A DNA stretch of 64,000 nt, from positions 1,178,001-1,242,000 of the forward strand of contig CAWKFA010000015.1 of the NCBI GenBank assembly GCA_963848825.1, in the 5' to 3' direction. This document shows, piece by piece, positions 38,390 through 49,250 of the stretch (within the stretch, counting starts at the first letter, position 1; each line of letters opens with the position of its first letter). This stretch comes from CAVVSQ01 sp963848825. Its GTDB lineage: Bacteria; Planctomycetota; Planctomycetia; Gemmatales; Gemmataceae. A program made the translations under genes and the position numbers. The notes under the pieces are model-generated. The model had not been told where the DNA came from. It did no database searches and worked only from the letters and a program-made list of their open reading frames with translations.

Positions 38390-39185
38390 CTACCCCGCGG
38401 TCGGGCTGACGAACAGGCCAACTAAAAGGTCATAGCCGGCATGGGCTCCCACGGCGATGCCGAAGCCGCGCACGCAATAGACCCACGCGAAATAGGCGCC
38501 AGCTAAGGTACGAAAAAAGAAAAGGGAGCTCTGAAACGCCTCGCCCCCGGCGCCCAAATTGTGCCGCACCGGCAAACAGCAAGGCCGAAGCCAGCGCTGC
38601 CAGGCCGATGCCCCAGCGCCGCGGCAGCTCGGCCAGGTTGAAGGCAGTCAGCAGGCCGGAAAAGAACAGCAGGCGAAAGAGGGCTTCCTCGTAAATCCCC
38701 GCGCCGAGATAGCGTACGAGATTGATCAGCGCGGGTTCGGCGACAGCCCCCGCAGGAGTATCGTTGGCGAAGGCGCCGAGGGGCGGCAGGCGTGCGGCCT
38801 GGCCTTCGAGCATGCCGCCAAACGAATGCAGGAACGGCCAGATCATCTGGCTCATGCCATAGAGCACGCCGGCGAAAATAACGCATTCCACCGACATGCC
38901 GATGAGCACGCCCAGGGGATCGGCTGGCCTGGCTTCGCGATACAGCACCGTCCACGCCAGCAGGATGAGCAGCAAGGCCAGGGGGAGGCCGAAAGCGGGC
39001 GGAATGCCCATGCTGGCGAGCCCCGAACGCAGCCAGACATCGGCCCCGTTACGCCACGTCTCCGCGGGATCGGCACCCAGGTTACGCAGCGCGAGCTCGT
39101 AAATGATGAGCAGCGGCAGTACGAAGAGCAGGCATGACCACGGGTGGCGCATGGCGGTCCAGTATTCACCGCCGACGCCAAACAT
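38390..39185 (-). CDS. Second CPBP-family intramembrane protease, frameshifted
   Basis: About 264 residues starting at 39185 (MFGVGGEYWTAMRHPWSCLL). Six or more membrane helices; motif 1 is YEEALFRLLFF (EExxFR). After a frameshift near 38570 the terminal helices carry 'GAYFAWVYCVRGFGIAVGAH' and 'AHAGYDLLVGLFV', where HxxxD replaces the more usual HxxxN of motif 3. The start codon overlaps the stop of the HD-GYP gene (TGATG), which suggests translational coupling. Stop at 38390, only three bases from the convergent DUF6807 gene. Substrate unknown. Confidence 0.75.
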
Positions 39186-40620
39186 CAGATCAGCTCCGGA
39201 TATTTTTCCAGAAGTGCCTTGCGGCGCGGACCGGCGGCTATCCCACGCACGATCATCCGCGTATCGTCCTTGAGGTCGAGCAGACGGGGAAAAGCCAGTG
39301 CCTGCCCGCCCGGACCAGTCAACAACGACAGAATTGGCTTGCCCGGGTTCTCGATGCCCACCCGGCCTCGATGGGTCCCCAGGACGTAGCCGGCCGAACC
39401 ATCGTTCAGCTCGACGACAGAGCCAATGGGATAGAAGGACAGGGTCAACAGTTTTTCGGCATGCGTTCGATCGAGAACGCCCTGGTCCGCGAGGAGCAAC
39501 GTATCGGTCAAGGCGGTACGAGTTTCCCGCGCTGGCCTGTGGGGGCGGCGCGCGCCCAGGGCGGCATAAACATCGCACAGGGCCAGAATGCGCACAAACG
39601 CCGACAATTGGTGGTCGCGTTTACCGTTGGGGTACCCGGTGCCATCGAGCCGTTCATGGTGATCGGTGGCGCCGTCGACGAAAATGCCGCCGCCTGGCAT
39701 GATACGGCTGATCATATGGGCGCCGACATTGGGGTGGCGCTCCATGAGGCGGCGCTGTTCGTCACTGAGCGGTCCCTGGACAGCCAGGATTTCAACCGGC
39801 ACGCGGACCATGCCGACGTCGTGGAGCAGGGCGGCCAGGAGAGCTTCCTCGAGGCGGCCTTGCCATTCTGGATCGTCGTAAAGCAAGCGGGCCATTACCT
39901 GGGCGACGGTGATGCTATGGGCCGCCACGAATCGCGGCGGATCCTCCGCCGCTGCCTGCAGGAATCGCAACGGCTCCTGGGCACGCGCCTCGCGGGCGAT
40001 TTCCTCGGCCAGGGCCAAGATGTGTTGGGGATTGATCATCTGCCCTGAAGCGAGCGTGCGGAAAATGTCGGCCAGCTGATCGACACGCCCGGACACGCGC
40101 CGCCGCTGCGTGAGTGCGGCGTTGAGAATAATCAGACGTTCTTCAATAAGGCGCTCAGCCGCTTCCAGCCCCTCGCACAAGCGCAGTTGCGCGCTGGCGG
40201 AAGGAGGAAAGGCCTGCACGGTGCGCAGCAAAACGTCCAGCATGGCTGCGATGTCGGCGTGGAAAGTGGTCAACGGATCATCATCGTCGGCCTGGAGCAA
40301 CGGGTCTTCGAGCATTTCCCGCAACTGGTGCAACAGGTTCCGTCCACGCTTGAGGACGTGTGCCCGCGCGCGGTAAGTTTTGGCGGCAACAGTGGCACGG
40401 CACTGCCATCGGCACTGATTTGCCGCAGGACGTCGTCCAACAGCCTATTTTGCCGGCTGCCGTTGCGGGCGCGTTCGTCGAGGAGAGCGACGGCACTGAC
40501 GACGCCGCTGTCCTCAAGCGGTGTGTGCGGCACCGTCTTCTCCAGATCAGGGCCCTGAGCCTGGTCCAGGCGCACGCGCAGCGCCGCGATTTTTTTCAGG
40601 ATGTCTTTGGTTTCGGTCAT
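39185..40620 (-). CDS. HD-GYP domain protein, frameshifted
   Basis: About 478 residues. The N-terminal third (from the ATG at 40620, MTETKDILKKIAALRVRLDQ) is helical and shifts frame near 40370. The HD-GYP domain then occupies roughly residues 215-350: 'VAAHSITVAQVMARLLYD' , 'ALLHDVGMVRVPVEIL' (HD pair), 'ERHPNVGAHMISRI', and 'DHHERLDGTGYPNGK', the defining HHExxDGxGYP. Such proteins hydrolyse cyclic di-GMP. The C-terminal 100 residues (IGSVVELNDGSAGYVLGTHR) form a small beta domain often attached in planctomycete and spirochaete versions. No GGDEF domain is fused. It is coupled to the CPBP protease gene. Confidence 0.85.
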
Positions 40621-40762
40621 GATAACTTCATCGGAATTCGCTGCCCCGCGGCTTTACCGAACCACAACGGGCATGCAAAAGCTTGAGAAAATCCGCCAAG
40701 TATTTGGCGACGCGGCGCTCTTTGCAGGAGTTGGAGAAATGGGGGGATATGGAGGCGCTTGA

Positions 40763-40790
40763 CCACGGATTACACGGATGGCACGGATGG
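40763..40790. repeat. Intergenic CACGGATTACACGGAT-type repeat
   Basis: The 28-bp sequence contains CACGGAT three times (CACGGATTACACGGATGGCA, then CGGATGG). This simple tandem motif is a well-known intergenic repeat in planctomycetes and relatives. It lies between the HD-GYP gene (start 40620) and the end of the giant surface-protein gene (40824). The rest of 40621-40823 shows no gene. Confidence 0.6.
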
Positions 40791-40823
40791 ATTAGCCACC
40801 ATGAGATTCCGTGGCTTTTTCCT

Positions 40824-43800
40824 CTATGGTAACCGCCGAACGCCGGCCGCCAGCGTCGTGGCCATGATGGTATTACCGCCGTCCACGTCGTCCAGGCTCA
40901 GGATGTGACCTAATTCGTGTTCGATAACGGTCAGGAGGTCCATGTGGCCGGCCGCGGCGCCAACTGTGGCGAAGTAGGCGTCGGGAATCGCGCCTGGATT
41001 CGTGTACCAGCCGAAGCCGGCGGCGCCAGCGTCGATGGTGATGACATTGCCGGCGGTGTTGGCCAACACGCCGTTGCCGATGTTGCCGATCTGGAACTGG
41101 ACGTTTTTAAAGATCGATGCGTTGACGCCGAGCGCTTCCCAGTTGGCTTCCGCCGCCTTGATGACGGACGTCAGCTGGCTGATGGACGTTAGAACGACTC
41201 CCCCGGACGCACCGGTCGGTCTGCCGGCCGCGACTTGCGGATTGTAGATAAAGACCTGTCCCGTCGTCGAACCGGGCACCAACGCCGCATTGCCGGCATT
41301 GACCAGGTTCACGTTGAAGTATTGGCCGGCCGCCGCGCCGATGGCCGTGATGGGGACCGTGACCGTGCTGCTCCCAGAGACCAGGGCGGACGCGGGGATG
41401 GCCAACACTCCGGACGTTCCCTTGTAGTTGGTGCCGGATTTGGCGGTGCCGTTGGCCGTGGAGTAGCCTACCGATGCCGGGCCGTCCGCCTGGGCATAAG
41501 CGAGCGATGGATAGCCGCCAAGCACGTTGATGCCGACACCATACGTGCCATTGGCAAGGTGCACGATTTGACTGCTCGCGATACTGATTGTAGGCGCGAA
41601 GACCTGTCGGATGTCGGCGGTCGCCGATACGGTCACGATGTTTTGCTGTTTACTGGCGGAGCTGACGGCCCAGGCTAGTTGAACGGTAAAGAATTTGTCG
41701 GTCGGACCGCCGGGCATCTGCGGCGGTGCACCCTGGAGGGTAATGCTGACAGGAACGTCGGTCACGCCCGCGGGTATCGTCACGGTGACATTGCTTACGC
41801 CCTTGAAGTCGGTGCCTGCTTTCGCCCCGGTGACGCCGGTGCCGTTGAAGGTGCTGTAATTCGCGGTGACCGCTTGTGTGAGGGCCTGGGCCAAATGGAT
41901 GGTGAATAGATAGGGTGCCGTGCTTCCTTTGGGCGGCGTTAACGCCGATTCTTGCCTACTGAGAATCGACACGTCGGTCCCGGGCGGAAGAATGGCGCCC
42001 GTCAGTTCATTGGCCGTCGTCACGATGTAGTTACTGCCGCCGTAGCCGTCGTTTACCGTGAAGGTGCCGACGGAAAGCATTATCCCCGTGCCGATGTTGG
42101 CGTCGGTGTAGAATTCAGCCAGGCCGAGGACCAAGTCACTGCCTTGCAAGCCCGCGACGGCCGGCGTCGCGGCGGCGCTGGAGGTGCCGTCGAAGAACTT
42201 CGTGTTGGTCACAGCCGTGATCAAGAGGGCGGCCTTGTTAATCAGGCCGGTCGTGTTGGCGACCGTCGTCACGCTGTAATTGTTGCCGTTATTGCCGTCG
42301 TTGACGGTGTAGCCGTCGCTCACGTTCAGCGTCTTGCCCGGGCCGGCGTTTTTGTCGGTGTATGCTTCGCTCAGCCCGGTCACGGAATCGCCGCTGATGA
42401 CACCGGCGACGATGGGCGCGGCCGCGGCAGTCGTCGTGGCATCGTAGGTTTTGGTGCTGGTGAGCGCCGTGATCGTGAGGGCCGCCTTGTTGATGACGCC
42501 GGTCGTATCGCTGACCGTGTTCACGGTGTAATTGTTGCCGCCGTTGCCGTCGTTCACTACGTAGCCCAGTTGGCTGAAAATCGCCCCTGGGGTCGCCGCG
42601 CCGAAAACCGCACGAGGGGCGGTGACGACGCTCAACGTCTTGCCCGTTCCCGTTTTGGAATTGTCATACACTTCGGCCAGTCCGGTCACGGTGTCGCTGC
42701 CGACGAGGCCTGTCGTCAGCGGTAGCGCGGCGGCCGTGATGGTGCCGTCGTAGGTCTTGGTGTTCGTGGCCGCGGTGATCGTCAGCGCGGCTTTGGTGAT
42801 TGTTCCCGTCGTAATGTTGACCGTCGCGACCGTGTAGTTATTGCCGCCGTTGCCGTCGTGGACCGCGAAGGTGGTCACGCTGAGCGTCTTGCTCGAACCG
42901 GCGTTCTTGTCGCCATACACCTCCGCCAGGCCGGTCACACTATCGGTGCCAAAAAGGCCCGCTACGGTCGGCGTCGCCGCGGCAGTCGTGGTGGAATCGT
43001 AGGTCTTCGCGTTCGTGGTCGCGGTAATGGTGAGCGCGGCCTGGTCGATGACGCCGGTACTCGTGGAGCTGGTCGTGGTGGTGTAATTGTTGCCGCCGTT
43101 GCTGTCGTTCACCGTGTAGCTACTGACCGTCAGAGTTTTGGCCACGCCCACGTTGGCGTTGCCGGCCCCGCCCGCGGGCGGCACAGGTGGCGCTCCATAC
43201 ACCTCGGACAGCCCTGTGACGGTGTCGGTGCCCTGTAAACCGGTAACCGTTGGTAGCGCCGCGGCGGTGATCGTCGAGTCGTAGGTCTTTTCATTCGGGG
43301 TCGCGGCGATTGTCAATGTCGCCTTGGTGACGACGCCTGTTGTGTTGTTAACCATCGTCACGGCGTAATCATTCCCGTAGTTGCCGTCATTGATCGTGTA
43401 TGCGCTAACGGACAACGTCTTACTGCTGCCGGCATTCTTATCGCTATAGGCTTCCGCCAGGCCAAAGATTTGATCTTTGCCAATAAGCCCGGAAACTGTC
43501 GGCAGTGTGGCGGCGCTGGTGGTGCCGTCGTAGACCTTGGTGTTCGTCTTGGACGTGATCGTGAGCGGCGCGGGCCTGACCGTCAGGCCACCGGCGAGGG
43601 TGGTGGAACTGCCCAGGAAGCTGGTGCCGTCGGTGTAAAAGGCCGTGATCGTGTGGACGCCACCGCTAGCCTGCAGGACCTGCAATTGGTTGGGCGTGAG
43701 AGTCAAAACAAAGGTAGTGGTGTTGGCGGTTTGAGTGCCCGGCGTGCGCGCTACGCCCAGGTCGATGGCGCCGTCTTTAAAATCGACCGAGCCGACCGTG

Positions 43801-46800
43801 GGCGGGGCGCTTGCCGACGTGTCGGTCACGATGGCCGTCAACGTCACCGGAGTGCCGTAGGTCACCGCGGCAACGGGGCCGCCATTGACTGTGGCGCCCG
43901 AGAGAGATCGAGGTGTTGTTCCCATTGACGACGCTCACGAACTGGACGGAGCCGTCATCGACTCCCGGCGGGCCATTGAAGTTGGTGTTGTCCTGGAGTG
44001 CAAACACCTGGGGCAGGGCCGCGAAATTGCCGGCGCCGATGACATCCAGATCCGACGTCTGGGGATTGGCTTCGGACAGGTTGATGACACTGGTATGGTT
44101 GCCGTTGCTCGGGATTCCGATGACGTTGAAGGTGATCAGCGCCAGCGAACCGGCGGTGGTGGCGGTGATGGCCGAGCCGGCGCCGGTCAGGCTGGTGGTG
44201 ATGACAATTTGGCCGGGCGTGTTCGATTTGGTCGTGATTTGGTTCCAGCCGGCAGCGTTGTTTACGGCTCCCTGGGTAACCGTGATGGCGAGCGGATCAA
44301 ATATGGTGGGGTCGTAATTGATGCCGATGGTGACGTTGCCCAGGCCGCCGCTATTGATCGGATTGGGATTGAAGACATTGACGGGCACAACCACGTGGGA
44401 GCCGATGGTGATGGGCGCGCTCGTGGTGTCCCGGTTAATTCCCTGGGGGATATTGAGCACGCCCCCGACATAAATGGTCACCGTCGCATTGGCGCTGGCG
44501 GTATTGCTGGCGGCGTCCACGGCCTTGTAAGTGAACGAATCGGTCCCCGTGAAACCAGGCAGTGGCGTATAGGCGAAGGTCCCGTCGGCCGCGTTGAGCC
44601 ACACCGTGCCAGCATTGGTGGCGCGCTGTAAATCGTGGTGGCCGTCGCGGTGGCCGTGGAAGTGACTGAGCCGGCATCAAACGGCAAGTTGAGTTTGGCC
44701 GGATTGGTCGGATCGATGTTGTACGTGAAATGGGTGCTGTCCACAACAGTGGCGACGTCGTAAGCGCCGTTGTACCCCGCCACACTTAGGCCCGCGATCG
44801 TGACCGCCTGGCCGCGGACCAGGGTGCTTGCCGCTGCCGTGGTGATGGTGACCACCATGCCGGTCTCGCTTGCGCTGGCGATGGTGTTAATCGAGGCGGG
44901 GAGGGAAGTGGAGGTGGCGCCGGCGCTCGTCAGGAGAGCGGTCATCGGGCCGTTGGCGGTCTTGGTATCGTTGCCCAGCACGCCGCTCGGCTGGCCCGTG
45001 ACGGTCATCGTGGTGCTGAAGGCGGGCAAGTTGGGGGCCATGCTGTAGGTGTCGGGCAGGACGGTCGGCACCAGGTTCGGCAACTGGGTGACAATCTGAA
45101 TGGAAGCATCGTCAGGGTCCGCATCGCTCGGACTGAAGGTTGCGGGAGTCGTGGCCCCGGGTTGTGTCAAGGCACTGATGGGCTGCAGGCCGAAGGCCTG
45201 AGGATCAGAAATACTGGCATACTCCGTTGGCGGCGGGCTCAAGTTGTACTTCACGCCCACTTCGTCGGCCACGTTCAGTAGCCTCACATTGCCTAGCACA
45301 CCTGTGTAGGTAGATTGCAGATCGAGCAGAGTGCTGCTGCCAATCGGCGCCGTTGCGGCAATGACATGGAAATCGAGCTCAATCAAATGGCCGGTCGGCA
45401 CTCCCGTAAGAAAAGTAGCCCCGCTATGGACAAGGCCGACCGCGACGACGCCGACGTCGAAGCCCGCGGCGGTAGTCAGGCTGTAATTGGGTAGACTTGA
45501 TAACAAGCTGCCAACTTTGATGTCCGACCCCAAGGCTGTTGAGGTTTCACTGATTGATAACACCATCGGGTCATAAAGGACGAAAAAGGTGCCGCCGCCC
45601 AGGCCGCCGTTGCTGCTGGGGGCAATCGTGTCGAAGTCGATGAACACCGGCACGGTACTGCCGCGCACCGCGGTGACGGTGTTCAGCTGCGCGGTGGCGT
45701 TTTGGAGGTTGAGGAACACATTGGCCTGGCCAATGAGAGACGGCGTATCGACCGTAAGAGTGACATTGGTAGCGCCGTAATGAATCGTCCAGTTTTGGCC
45801 ATTGAAAGGCACGGTGGCTAGATCGAGAAAGCCATGGAAGGTGCCCGTCACGCTGGCTGCGCTAACAAGTGTGAAGACGGTGCCGGCAACCGGCGCGTAG
45901 CTGCCGCTCAATGATAGGTTGGCGCCATTAAGGCTCACCGTGCCGCTGCTTGTGTATTGATCGTATTGGGTGCCCGGCGTGGGGCCATTGATGACGAATT
46001 GGAAGGAGGTGGAACTGCCGTTCGTGAAAGCGAGATTGCCCGTTTGCGTGACCATTCCGGTCGTGGTCGGTCCGCCAGGGGCAAGCGTGACGTTTTGATT
46101 GACGTTCACGTCGCCGGCGTAGCTGCCCGGCGCCACATTGACAATACCGCCGCTGGTTACCAGTGCCGCGCCGACCTGAAGGGAGGCTGCATTGCTGACG
46201 TTGACCGTTGCCGCGGTGCCGACGATGGTCGCAACGTTTAAGGAGGCGCAAAGACCGATAGTCTGGGCAGCGGCCGTAAGAGCCTTGCTGCCGGCAACAG
46301 TTTGCGGGCCGGTAAAGTCGATCTCGTCGGCTCCGCCCTGGAGATTGATGTTCAGATTAGCGTCGAACGAAGCGTTGAGCGACTGCACGTTGAGCTTCTC
46401 GGCCGCCGAACTGGTGCCGTTGACAAAAAGAGTGCCGGTGGGATCGGCAAACGTGAAACTTTCGAAGGAGTTGCCGGTGGCGCTGATCGTCTCCATGCCG
46501 ATTGTGCCAGAATCCTTGAGGATGGCGTCCTGGGTGCCGGCCGGCAAATTGATCGTTACGTCCGTCGCAGTGGAGGTCACGGTGATTGGGGCCAGGCCGG
46601 CGTACGTCACTGACGTATCGCCGCCGGCGGACGGATGCAAGCTTAGGTTACCCGCGCCTGGCCCGGAAGCGTTATCCGTAACGCTGACAAACGCGCCCCC
46701 CAGGATATTCAGCGTGCCGGCGCCCCCGCCATTAAAGTTGATGCCGGTGGGGACACTGAAATACCCCGAGCTGTAATCGAGCGTCAATGTGTCGTTGCCG

Positions 46801-48911
46801 CCAGGGTGGCCCGTGATTGTCACGCCGTTGGCTTGGGCCGCGGGCAAGGTGGCCAGGACGGCCGTCGGATTGTGGATATCCACCAGCTCCAGGTTGCCGT
46901 TGCCGGCATTGACATGCAAGGCATAGGAAGTGACGCCGGGATTGGCGGCGGCGCTGTAATTCAGCGGCTGCTGACCGCCAAACGTCACCGAACCGTCATC
47001 CGGCCCGGGCGGACCGTTGAAGTTGGTGTTATCTACAGGCGCAATAGCCAGCGGCAGCGACGTCGGGATCCCGATGCCGTTTACGTCCAATTGGGAGATC
47101 TGAGGCACCTGTTGAGAAAGATTGATGACACTGGTTTTGTTGGCGCCGGTCGGTAGGCCGATGACGTTGAAAGTGATGAGGGCCACGGCACCGCCCGTCG
47201 TGGATACGATCGGCTGACTGCCGCCCGTGGCGCTCGTCGCGATAACGATCTGACCGGGGTTGGTGACATTGGTCGTAAACGAAGTCCAGCCGGCCGCGAC
47301 GACCAGGGGACCGGCATTGATCGTGATATTGTTGGGATCAAATACGTTAGCGTCGTAATTGATGCCGACCGTGATATTGCCCAGGCCGCCGCTATTGATC
47401 GGGTTGGGGTTGAGGACATTGACAGGCACAACAACACGGGATCCCAGGACGATAGGCTGATTGGCGGCATCCTTATTGATGTTTTGCGGCATGTTCAACA
47501 CACCGCCCACATAAAGGGTCACCGTGGCATTGGCACTGGCCGTGTTGCTGGCCGCGTCTACCGCTTTGTAGGTAAATGTATCTGTGCCGACAAAGTCCAC
47601 GACGGGCGTGTAAATAAAACTGCCGTCAAGGGCGTTCAGGACAATGGTACCGTGGGCGATGTTGCCGGCATAAAGCGTGGTCGCTGGCGTCATGACCGTG
47701 GCGTTGCCTGAACCCAGGTCGGGCGCCAGGTCCAGTGTCGTCGTGTTGTAGGTGAAGTGCTGGTTGTCCGGCACGCTCACAATTTGATAGGTCCCATTGT
47801 AGCCGGGTGTGGCGACGCCCGTGATAGTGAGCGTCTCTCCCGGCAATAAATTGTACGCTGATCCGGTCGTGATTGTGACTGTCCGGCCGGATTCGCTAGC
47901 CCCGGTGATGTTGTTCAAGATCGTGAGAGCGGGAACCGTCGTGGCGGTGGCGCCAGGCAGGGTCAAGAGCGCGGTCATGGGACCGTTGGCAGTCGGGGAA
48001 TCGTTAGCCAACACACCATGCGCTTGCCCGGTGACAGACATGGTGGGGGTGAAGTTGTCCGTGTTGGGGGCCATGCTGTACGTGTCCGGCGCGGCGGCGG
48101 GTGCCAGGGGCGTTCGGGCGACAATCTGAATGGAAGCATCGTCAGTGTCCGCATCGCTCGGACTGAAGGTCGCGGGGGCCGTGGCCGCGGGTTGTGTCAA
48201 GCCACTGAGGGACTCCACGCCGGAGGGCGGCGGCACAGAAGTACTGGCATAAGCCGTTGGCGGCGGGCTCGAGTTGTATTTCACGCCAAATTTGTCGGTC
48301 TGGAGCGTTAGCCTCTGATTGCCTGTCACATCTGTGTAGACGGTTTGCAGATCGAGCAGGGTGCTGCTGCCAATCGGCGCCGTAGAGGCGACGACATGGA
48401 AATCGAGCTCAATCAAATGGCCGGTCGGCGTTCCCGTAAGAAAATTAGTCCCGGAATGGACAAGGCCCACCGCGACGACGCCGACGTCGAAACCCGAGGC
48501 GGTACTCAGGCTGTAGAAAGTGGATAGACTTGATACCAAGCTGCCAAGCTTGATGTCCGACCCCACGCTTGTTGGGGTTTCACTGATGGATAACACCGTC
48601 GGGTCATAAAGGACGAAAAAGGCGCCGCCGCCGAGGCCGCCAATGCTGCCGGCGGTAATCGCGGCGAAGTCGATGAAGACCGGCACGATACTGCCGCGCG
48701 CCGCGGTGACGGTGTTCAGCTGCGCCGGGGCGTTTTGGAGGTTGAGGAAGATGTGAGCGGTGCCGGAGGTGGGAACGACGCGGTCCTCCAAATGTTCCAC
48801 GGTCAGGGCGGAGCGAAATTTGCGCGGCATACGGCGGCGCTTGACCTGGCGGCCATTGCCAGTTTTGGATTGCGCACAGCCGACAATGCTCAGCCACCAG
48901 GAGAGGAACAT
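40824..48911 (-). CDS. Giant modular surface protein: cohesin-like, YDG, Calx-beta, metzincin
   Basis: About 2,695 residues, read across two frameshifts near 44610 and 43905. N-terminus: basic segment and the planctomycete motif VEHLEDRVVPTSG (residues about 36-49). Then two cassettes, each a cohesin-like domain (IFLNLQNAPAQLNTVTAARG, VLYDPTVLSISE), an Ig/cadherin-like domain (TFTYKAVDAASNTASANATV) and a second cohesin-like domain (VVVPVNVLNPNPINSGGLGN). A beta-rich, autotransporter-like section (about residues 660-1060) separates them. Six YDG repeats follow (TKTYDGTITAAALPLTTGLV type), then two Calx-beta domains. A C-terminal matrixin-like domain has VIEHELGHILSLDDV (HExxHxxSxxD) and a likely Met-turn NTIMATTL. 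Expected on or outside the cell surface. Confidence 0.85.
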
Positions 48912-49250
48912 GCTTGGCTCGCTTTTAAAGGGATTCGACAGGGCCTAAGAGCGTTCGAAAAAAAAGGGGTCAAACAGCCTCGATACCGCTTTCGCTCCAA
49001 GACACACAAGCGGATTCTTGCCAGGCCGGAAAGAACGCTCGATTTGACATATCTTGGCTAATTTAAAGAGAAACGTGTGCCAAAGCAAACAAAAACGGGT
49101 TTAGTTCGAGGCTGGCTGCGCGGCGTCGAGGAGTGCTGGGATCCTTGGTTAACCCTGCCGGTTTTCCGCAGCCACTCAAAAGCAGTAAAATATTGCCGGT
49201 CCGCAGCCACGGCCAAGTGAGATCGCTCAACCTTCACCGGAGTAAACCTC
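48912..49250. other. Intergenic region with palindrome relic
   Basis: This lies between two divergent genes. A relic of the palindrome family is seen at 48946-48972 (TAAGAGCGTTCGAAAAAAAA then GGGGTC), only one arm. No gene. The upstream region of the DUF885 gene ends with a GGAG ribosome binding site at about 49239. Confidence 0.5.

Noticed and set aside
39134..40048. 304-residue plus-strand ORF
   Set aside because: Antisense to the HD-GYP gene, which carries HHERLDGTGYP on the minus strand.
42000..43600. Possible CRISPR-like array
   Set aside because: The periodicity comes from YDG coding repeats of roughly 240 bp with gradual divergence, not from short identical repeats with unique spacers. 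The same holds for 61200-63500.
41235..43928. Plus-strand ORFs of 120-257 residues
   Set aside because: Antisense to the YDG and Calx-beta domains of the giant surface protein; composition is Arg/Gly/Val-rich, without domain features.
43905..44610. Programmed frameshifting in the giant surface protein
   Set aside because: No slippery heptamer with a downstream structure was evident, and many unrelated genes in the window show the same kind of frame break.
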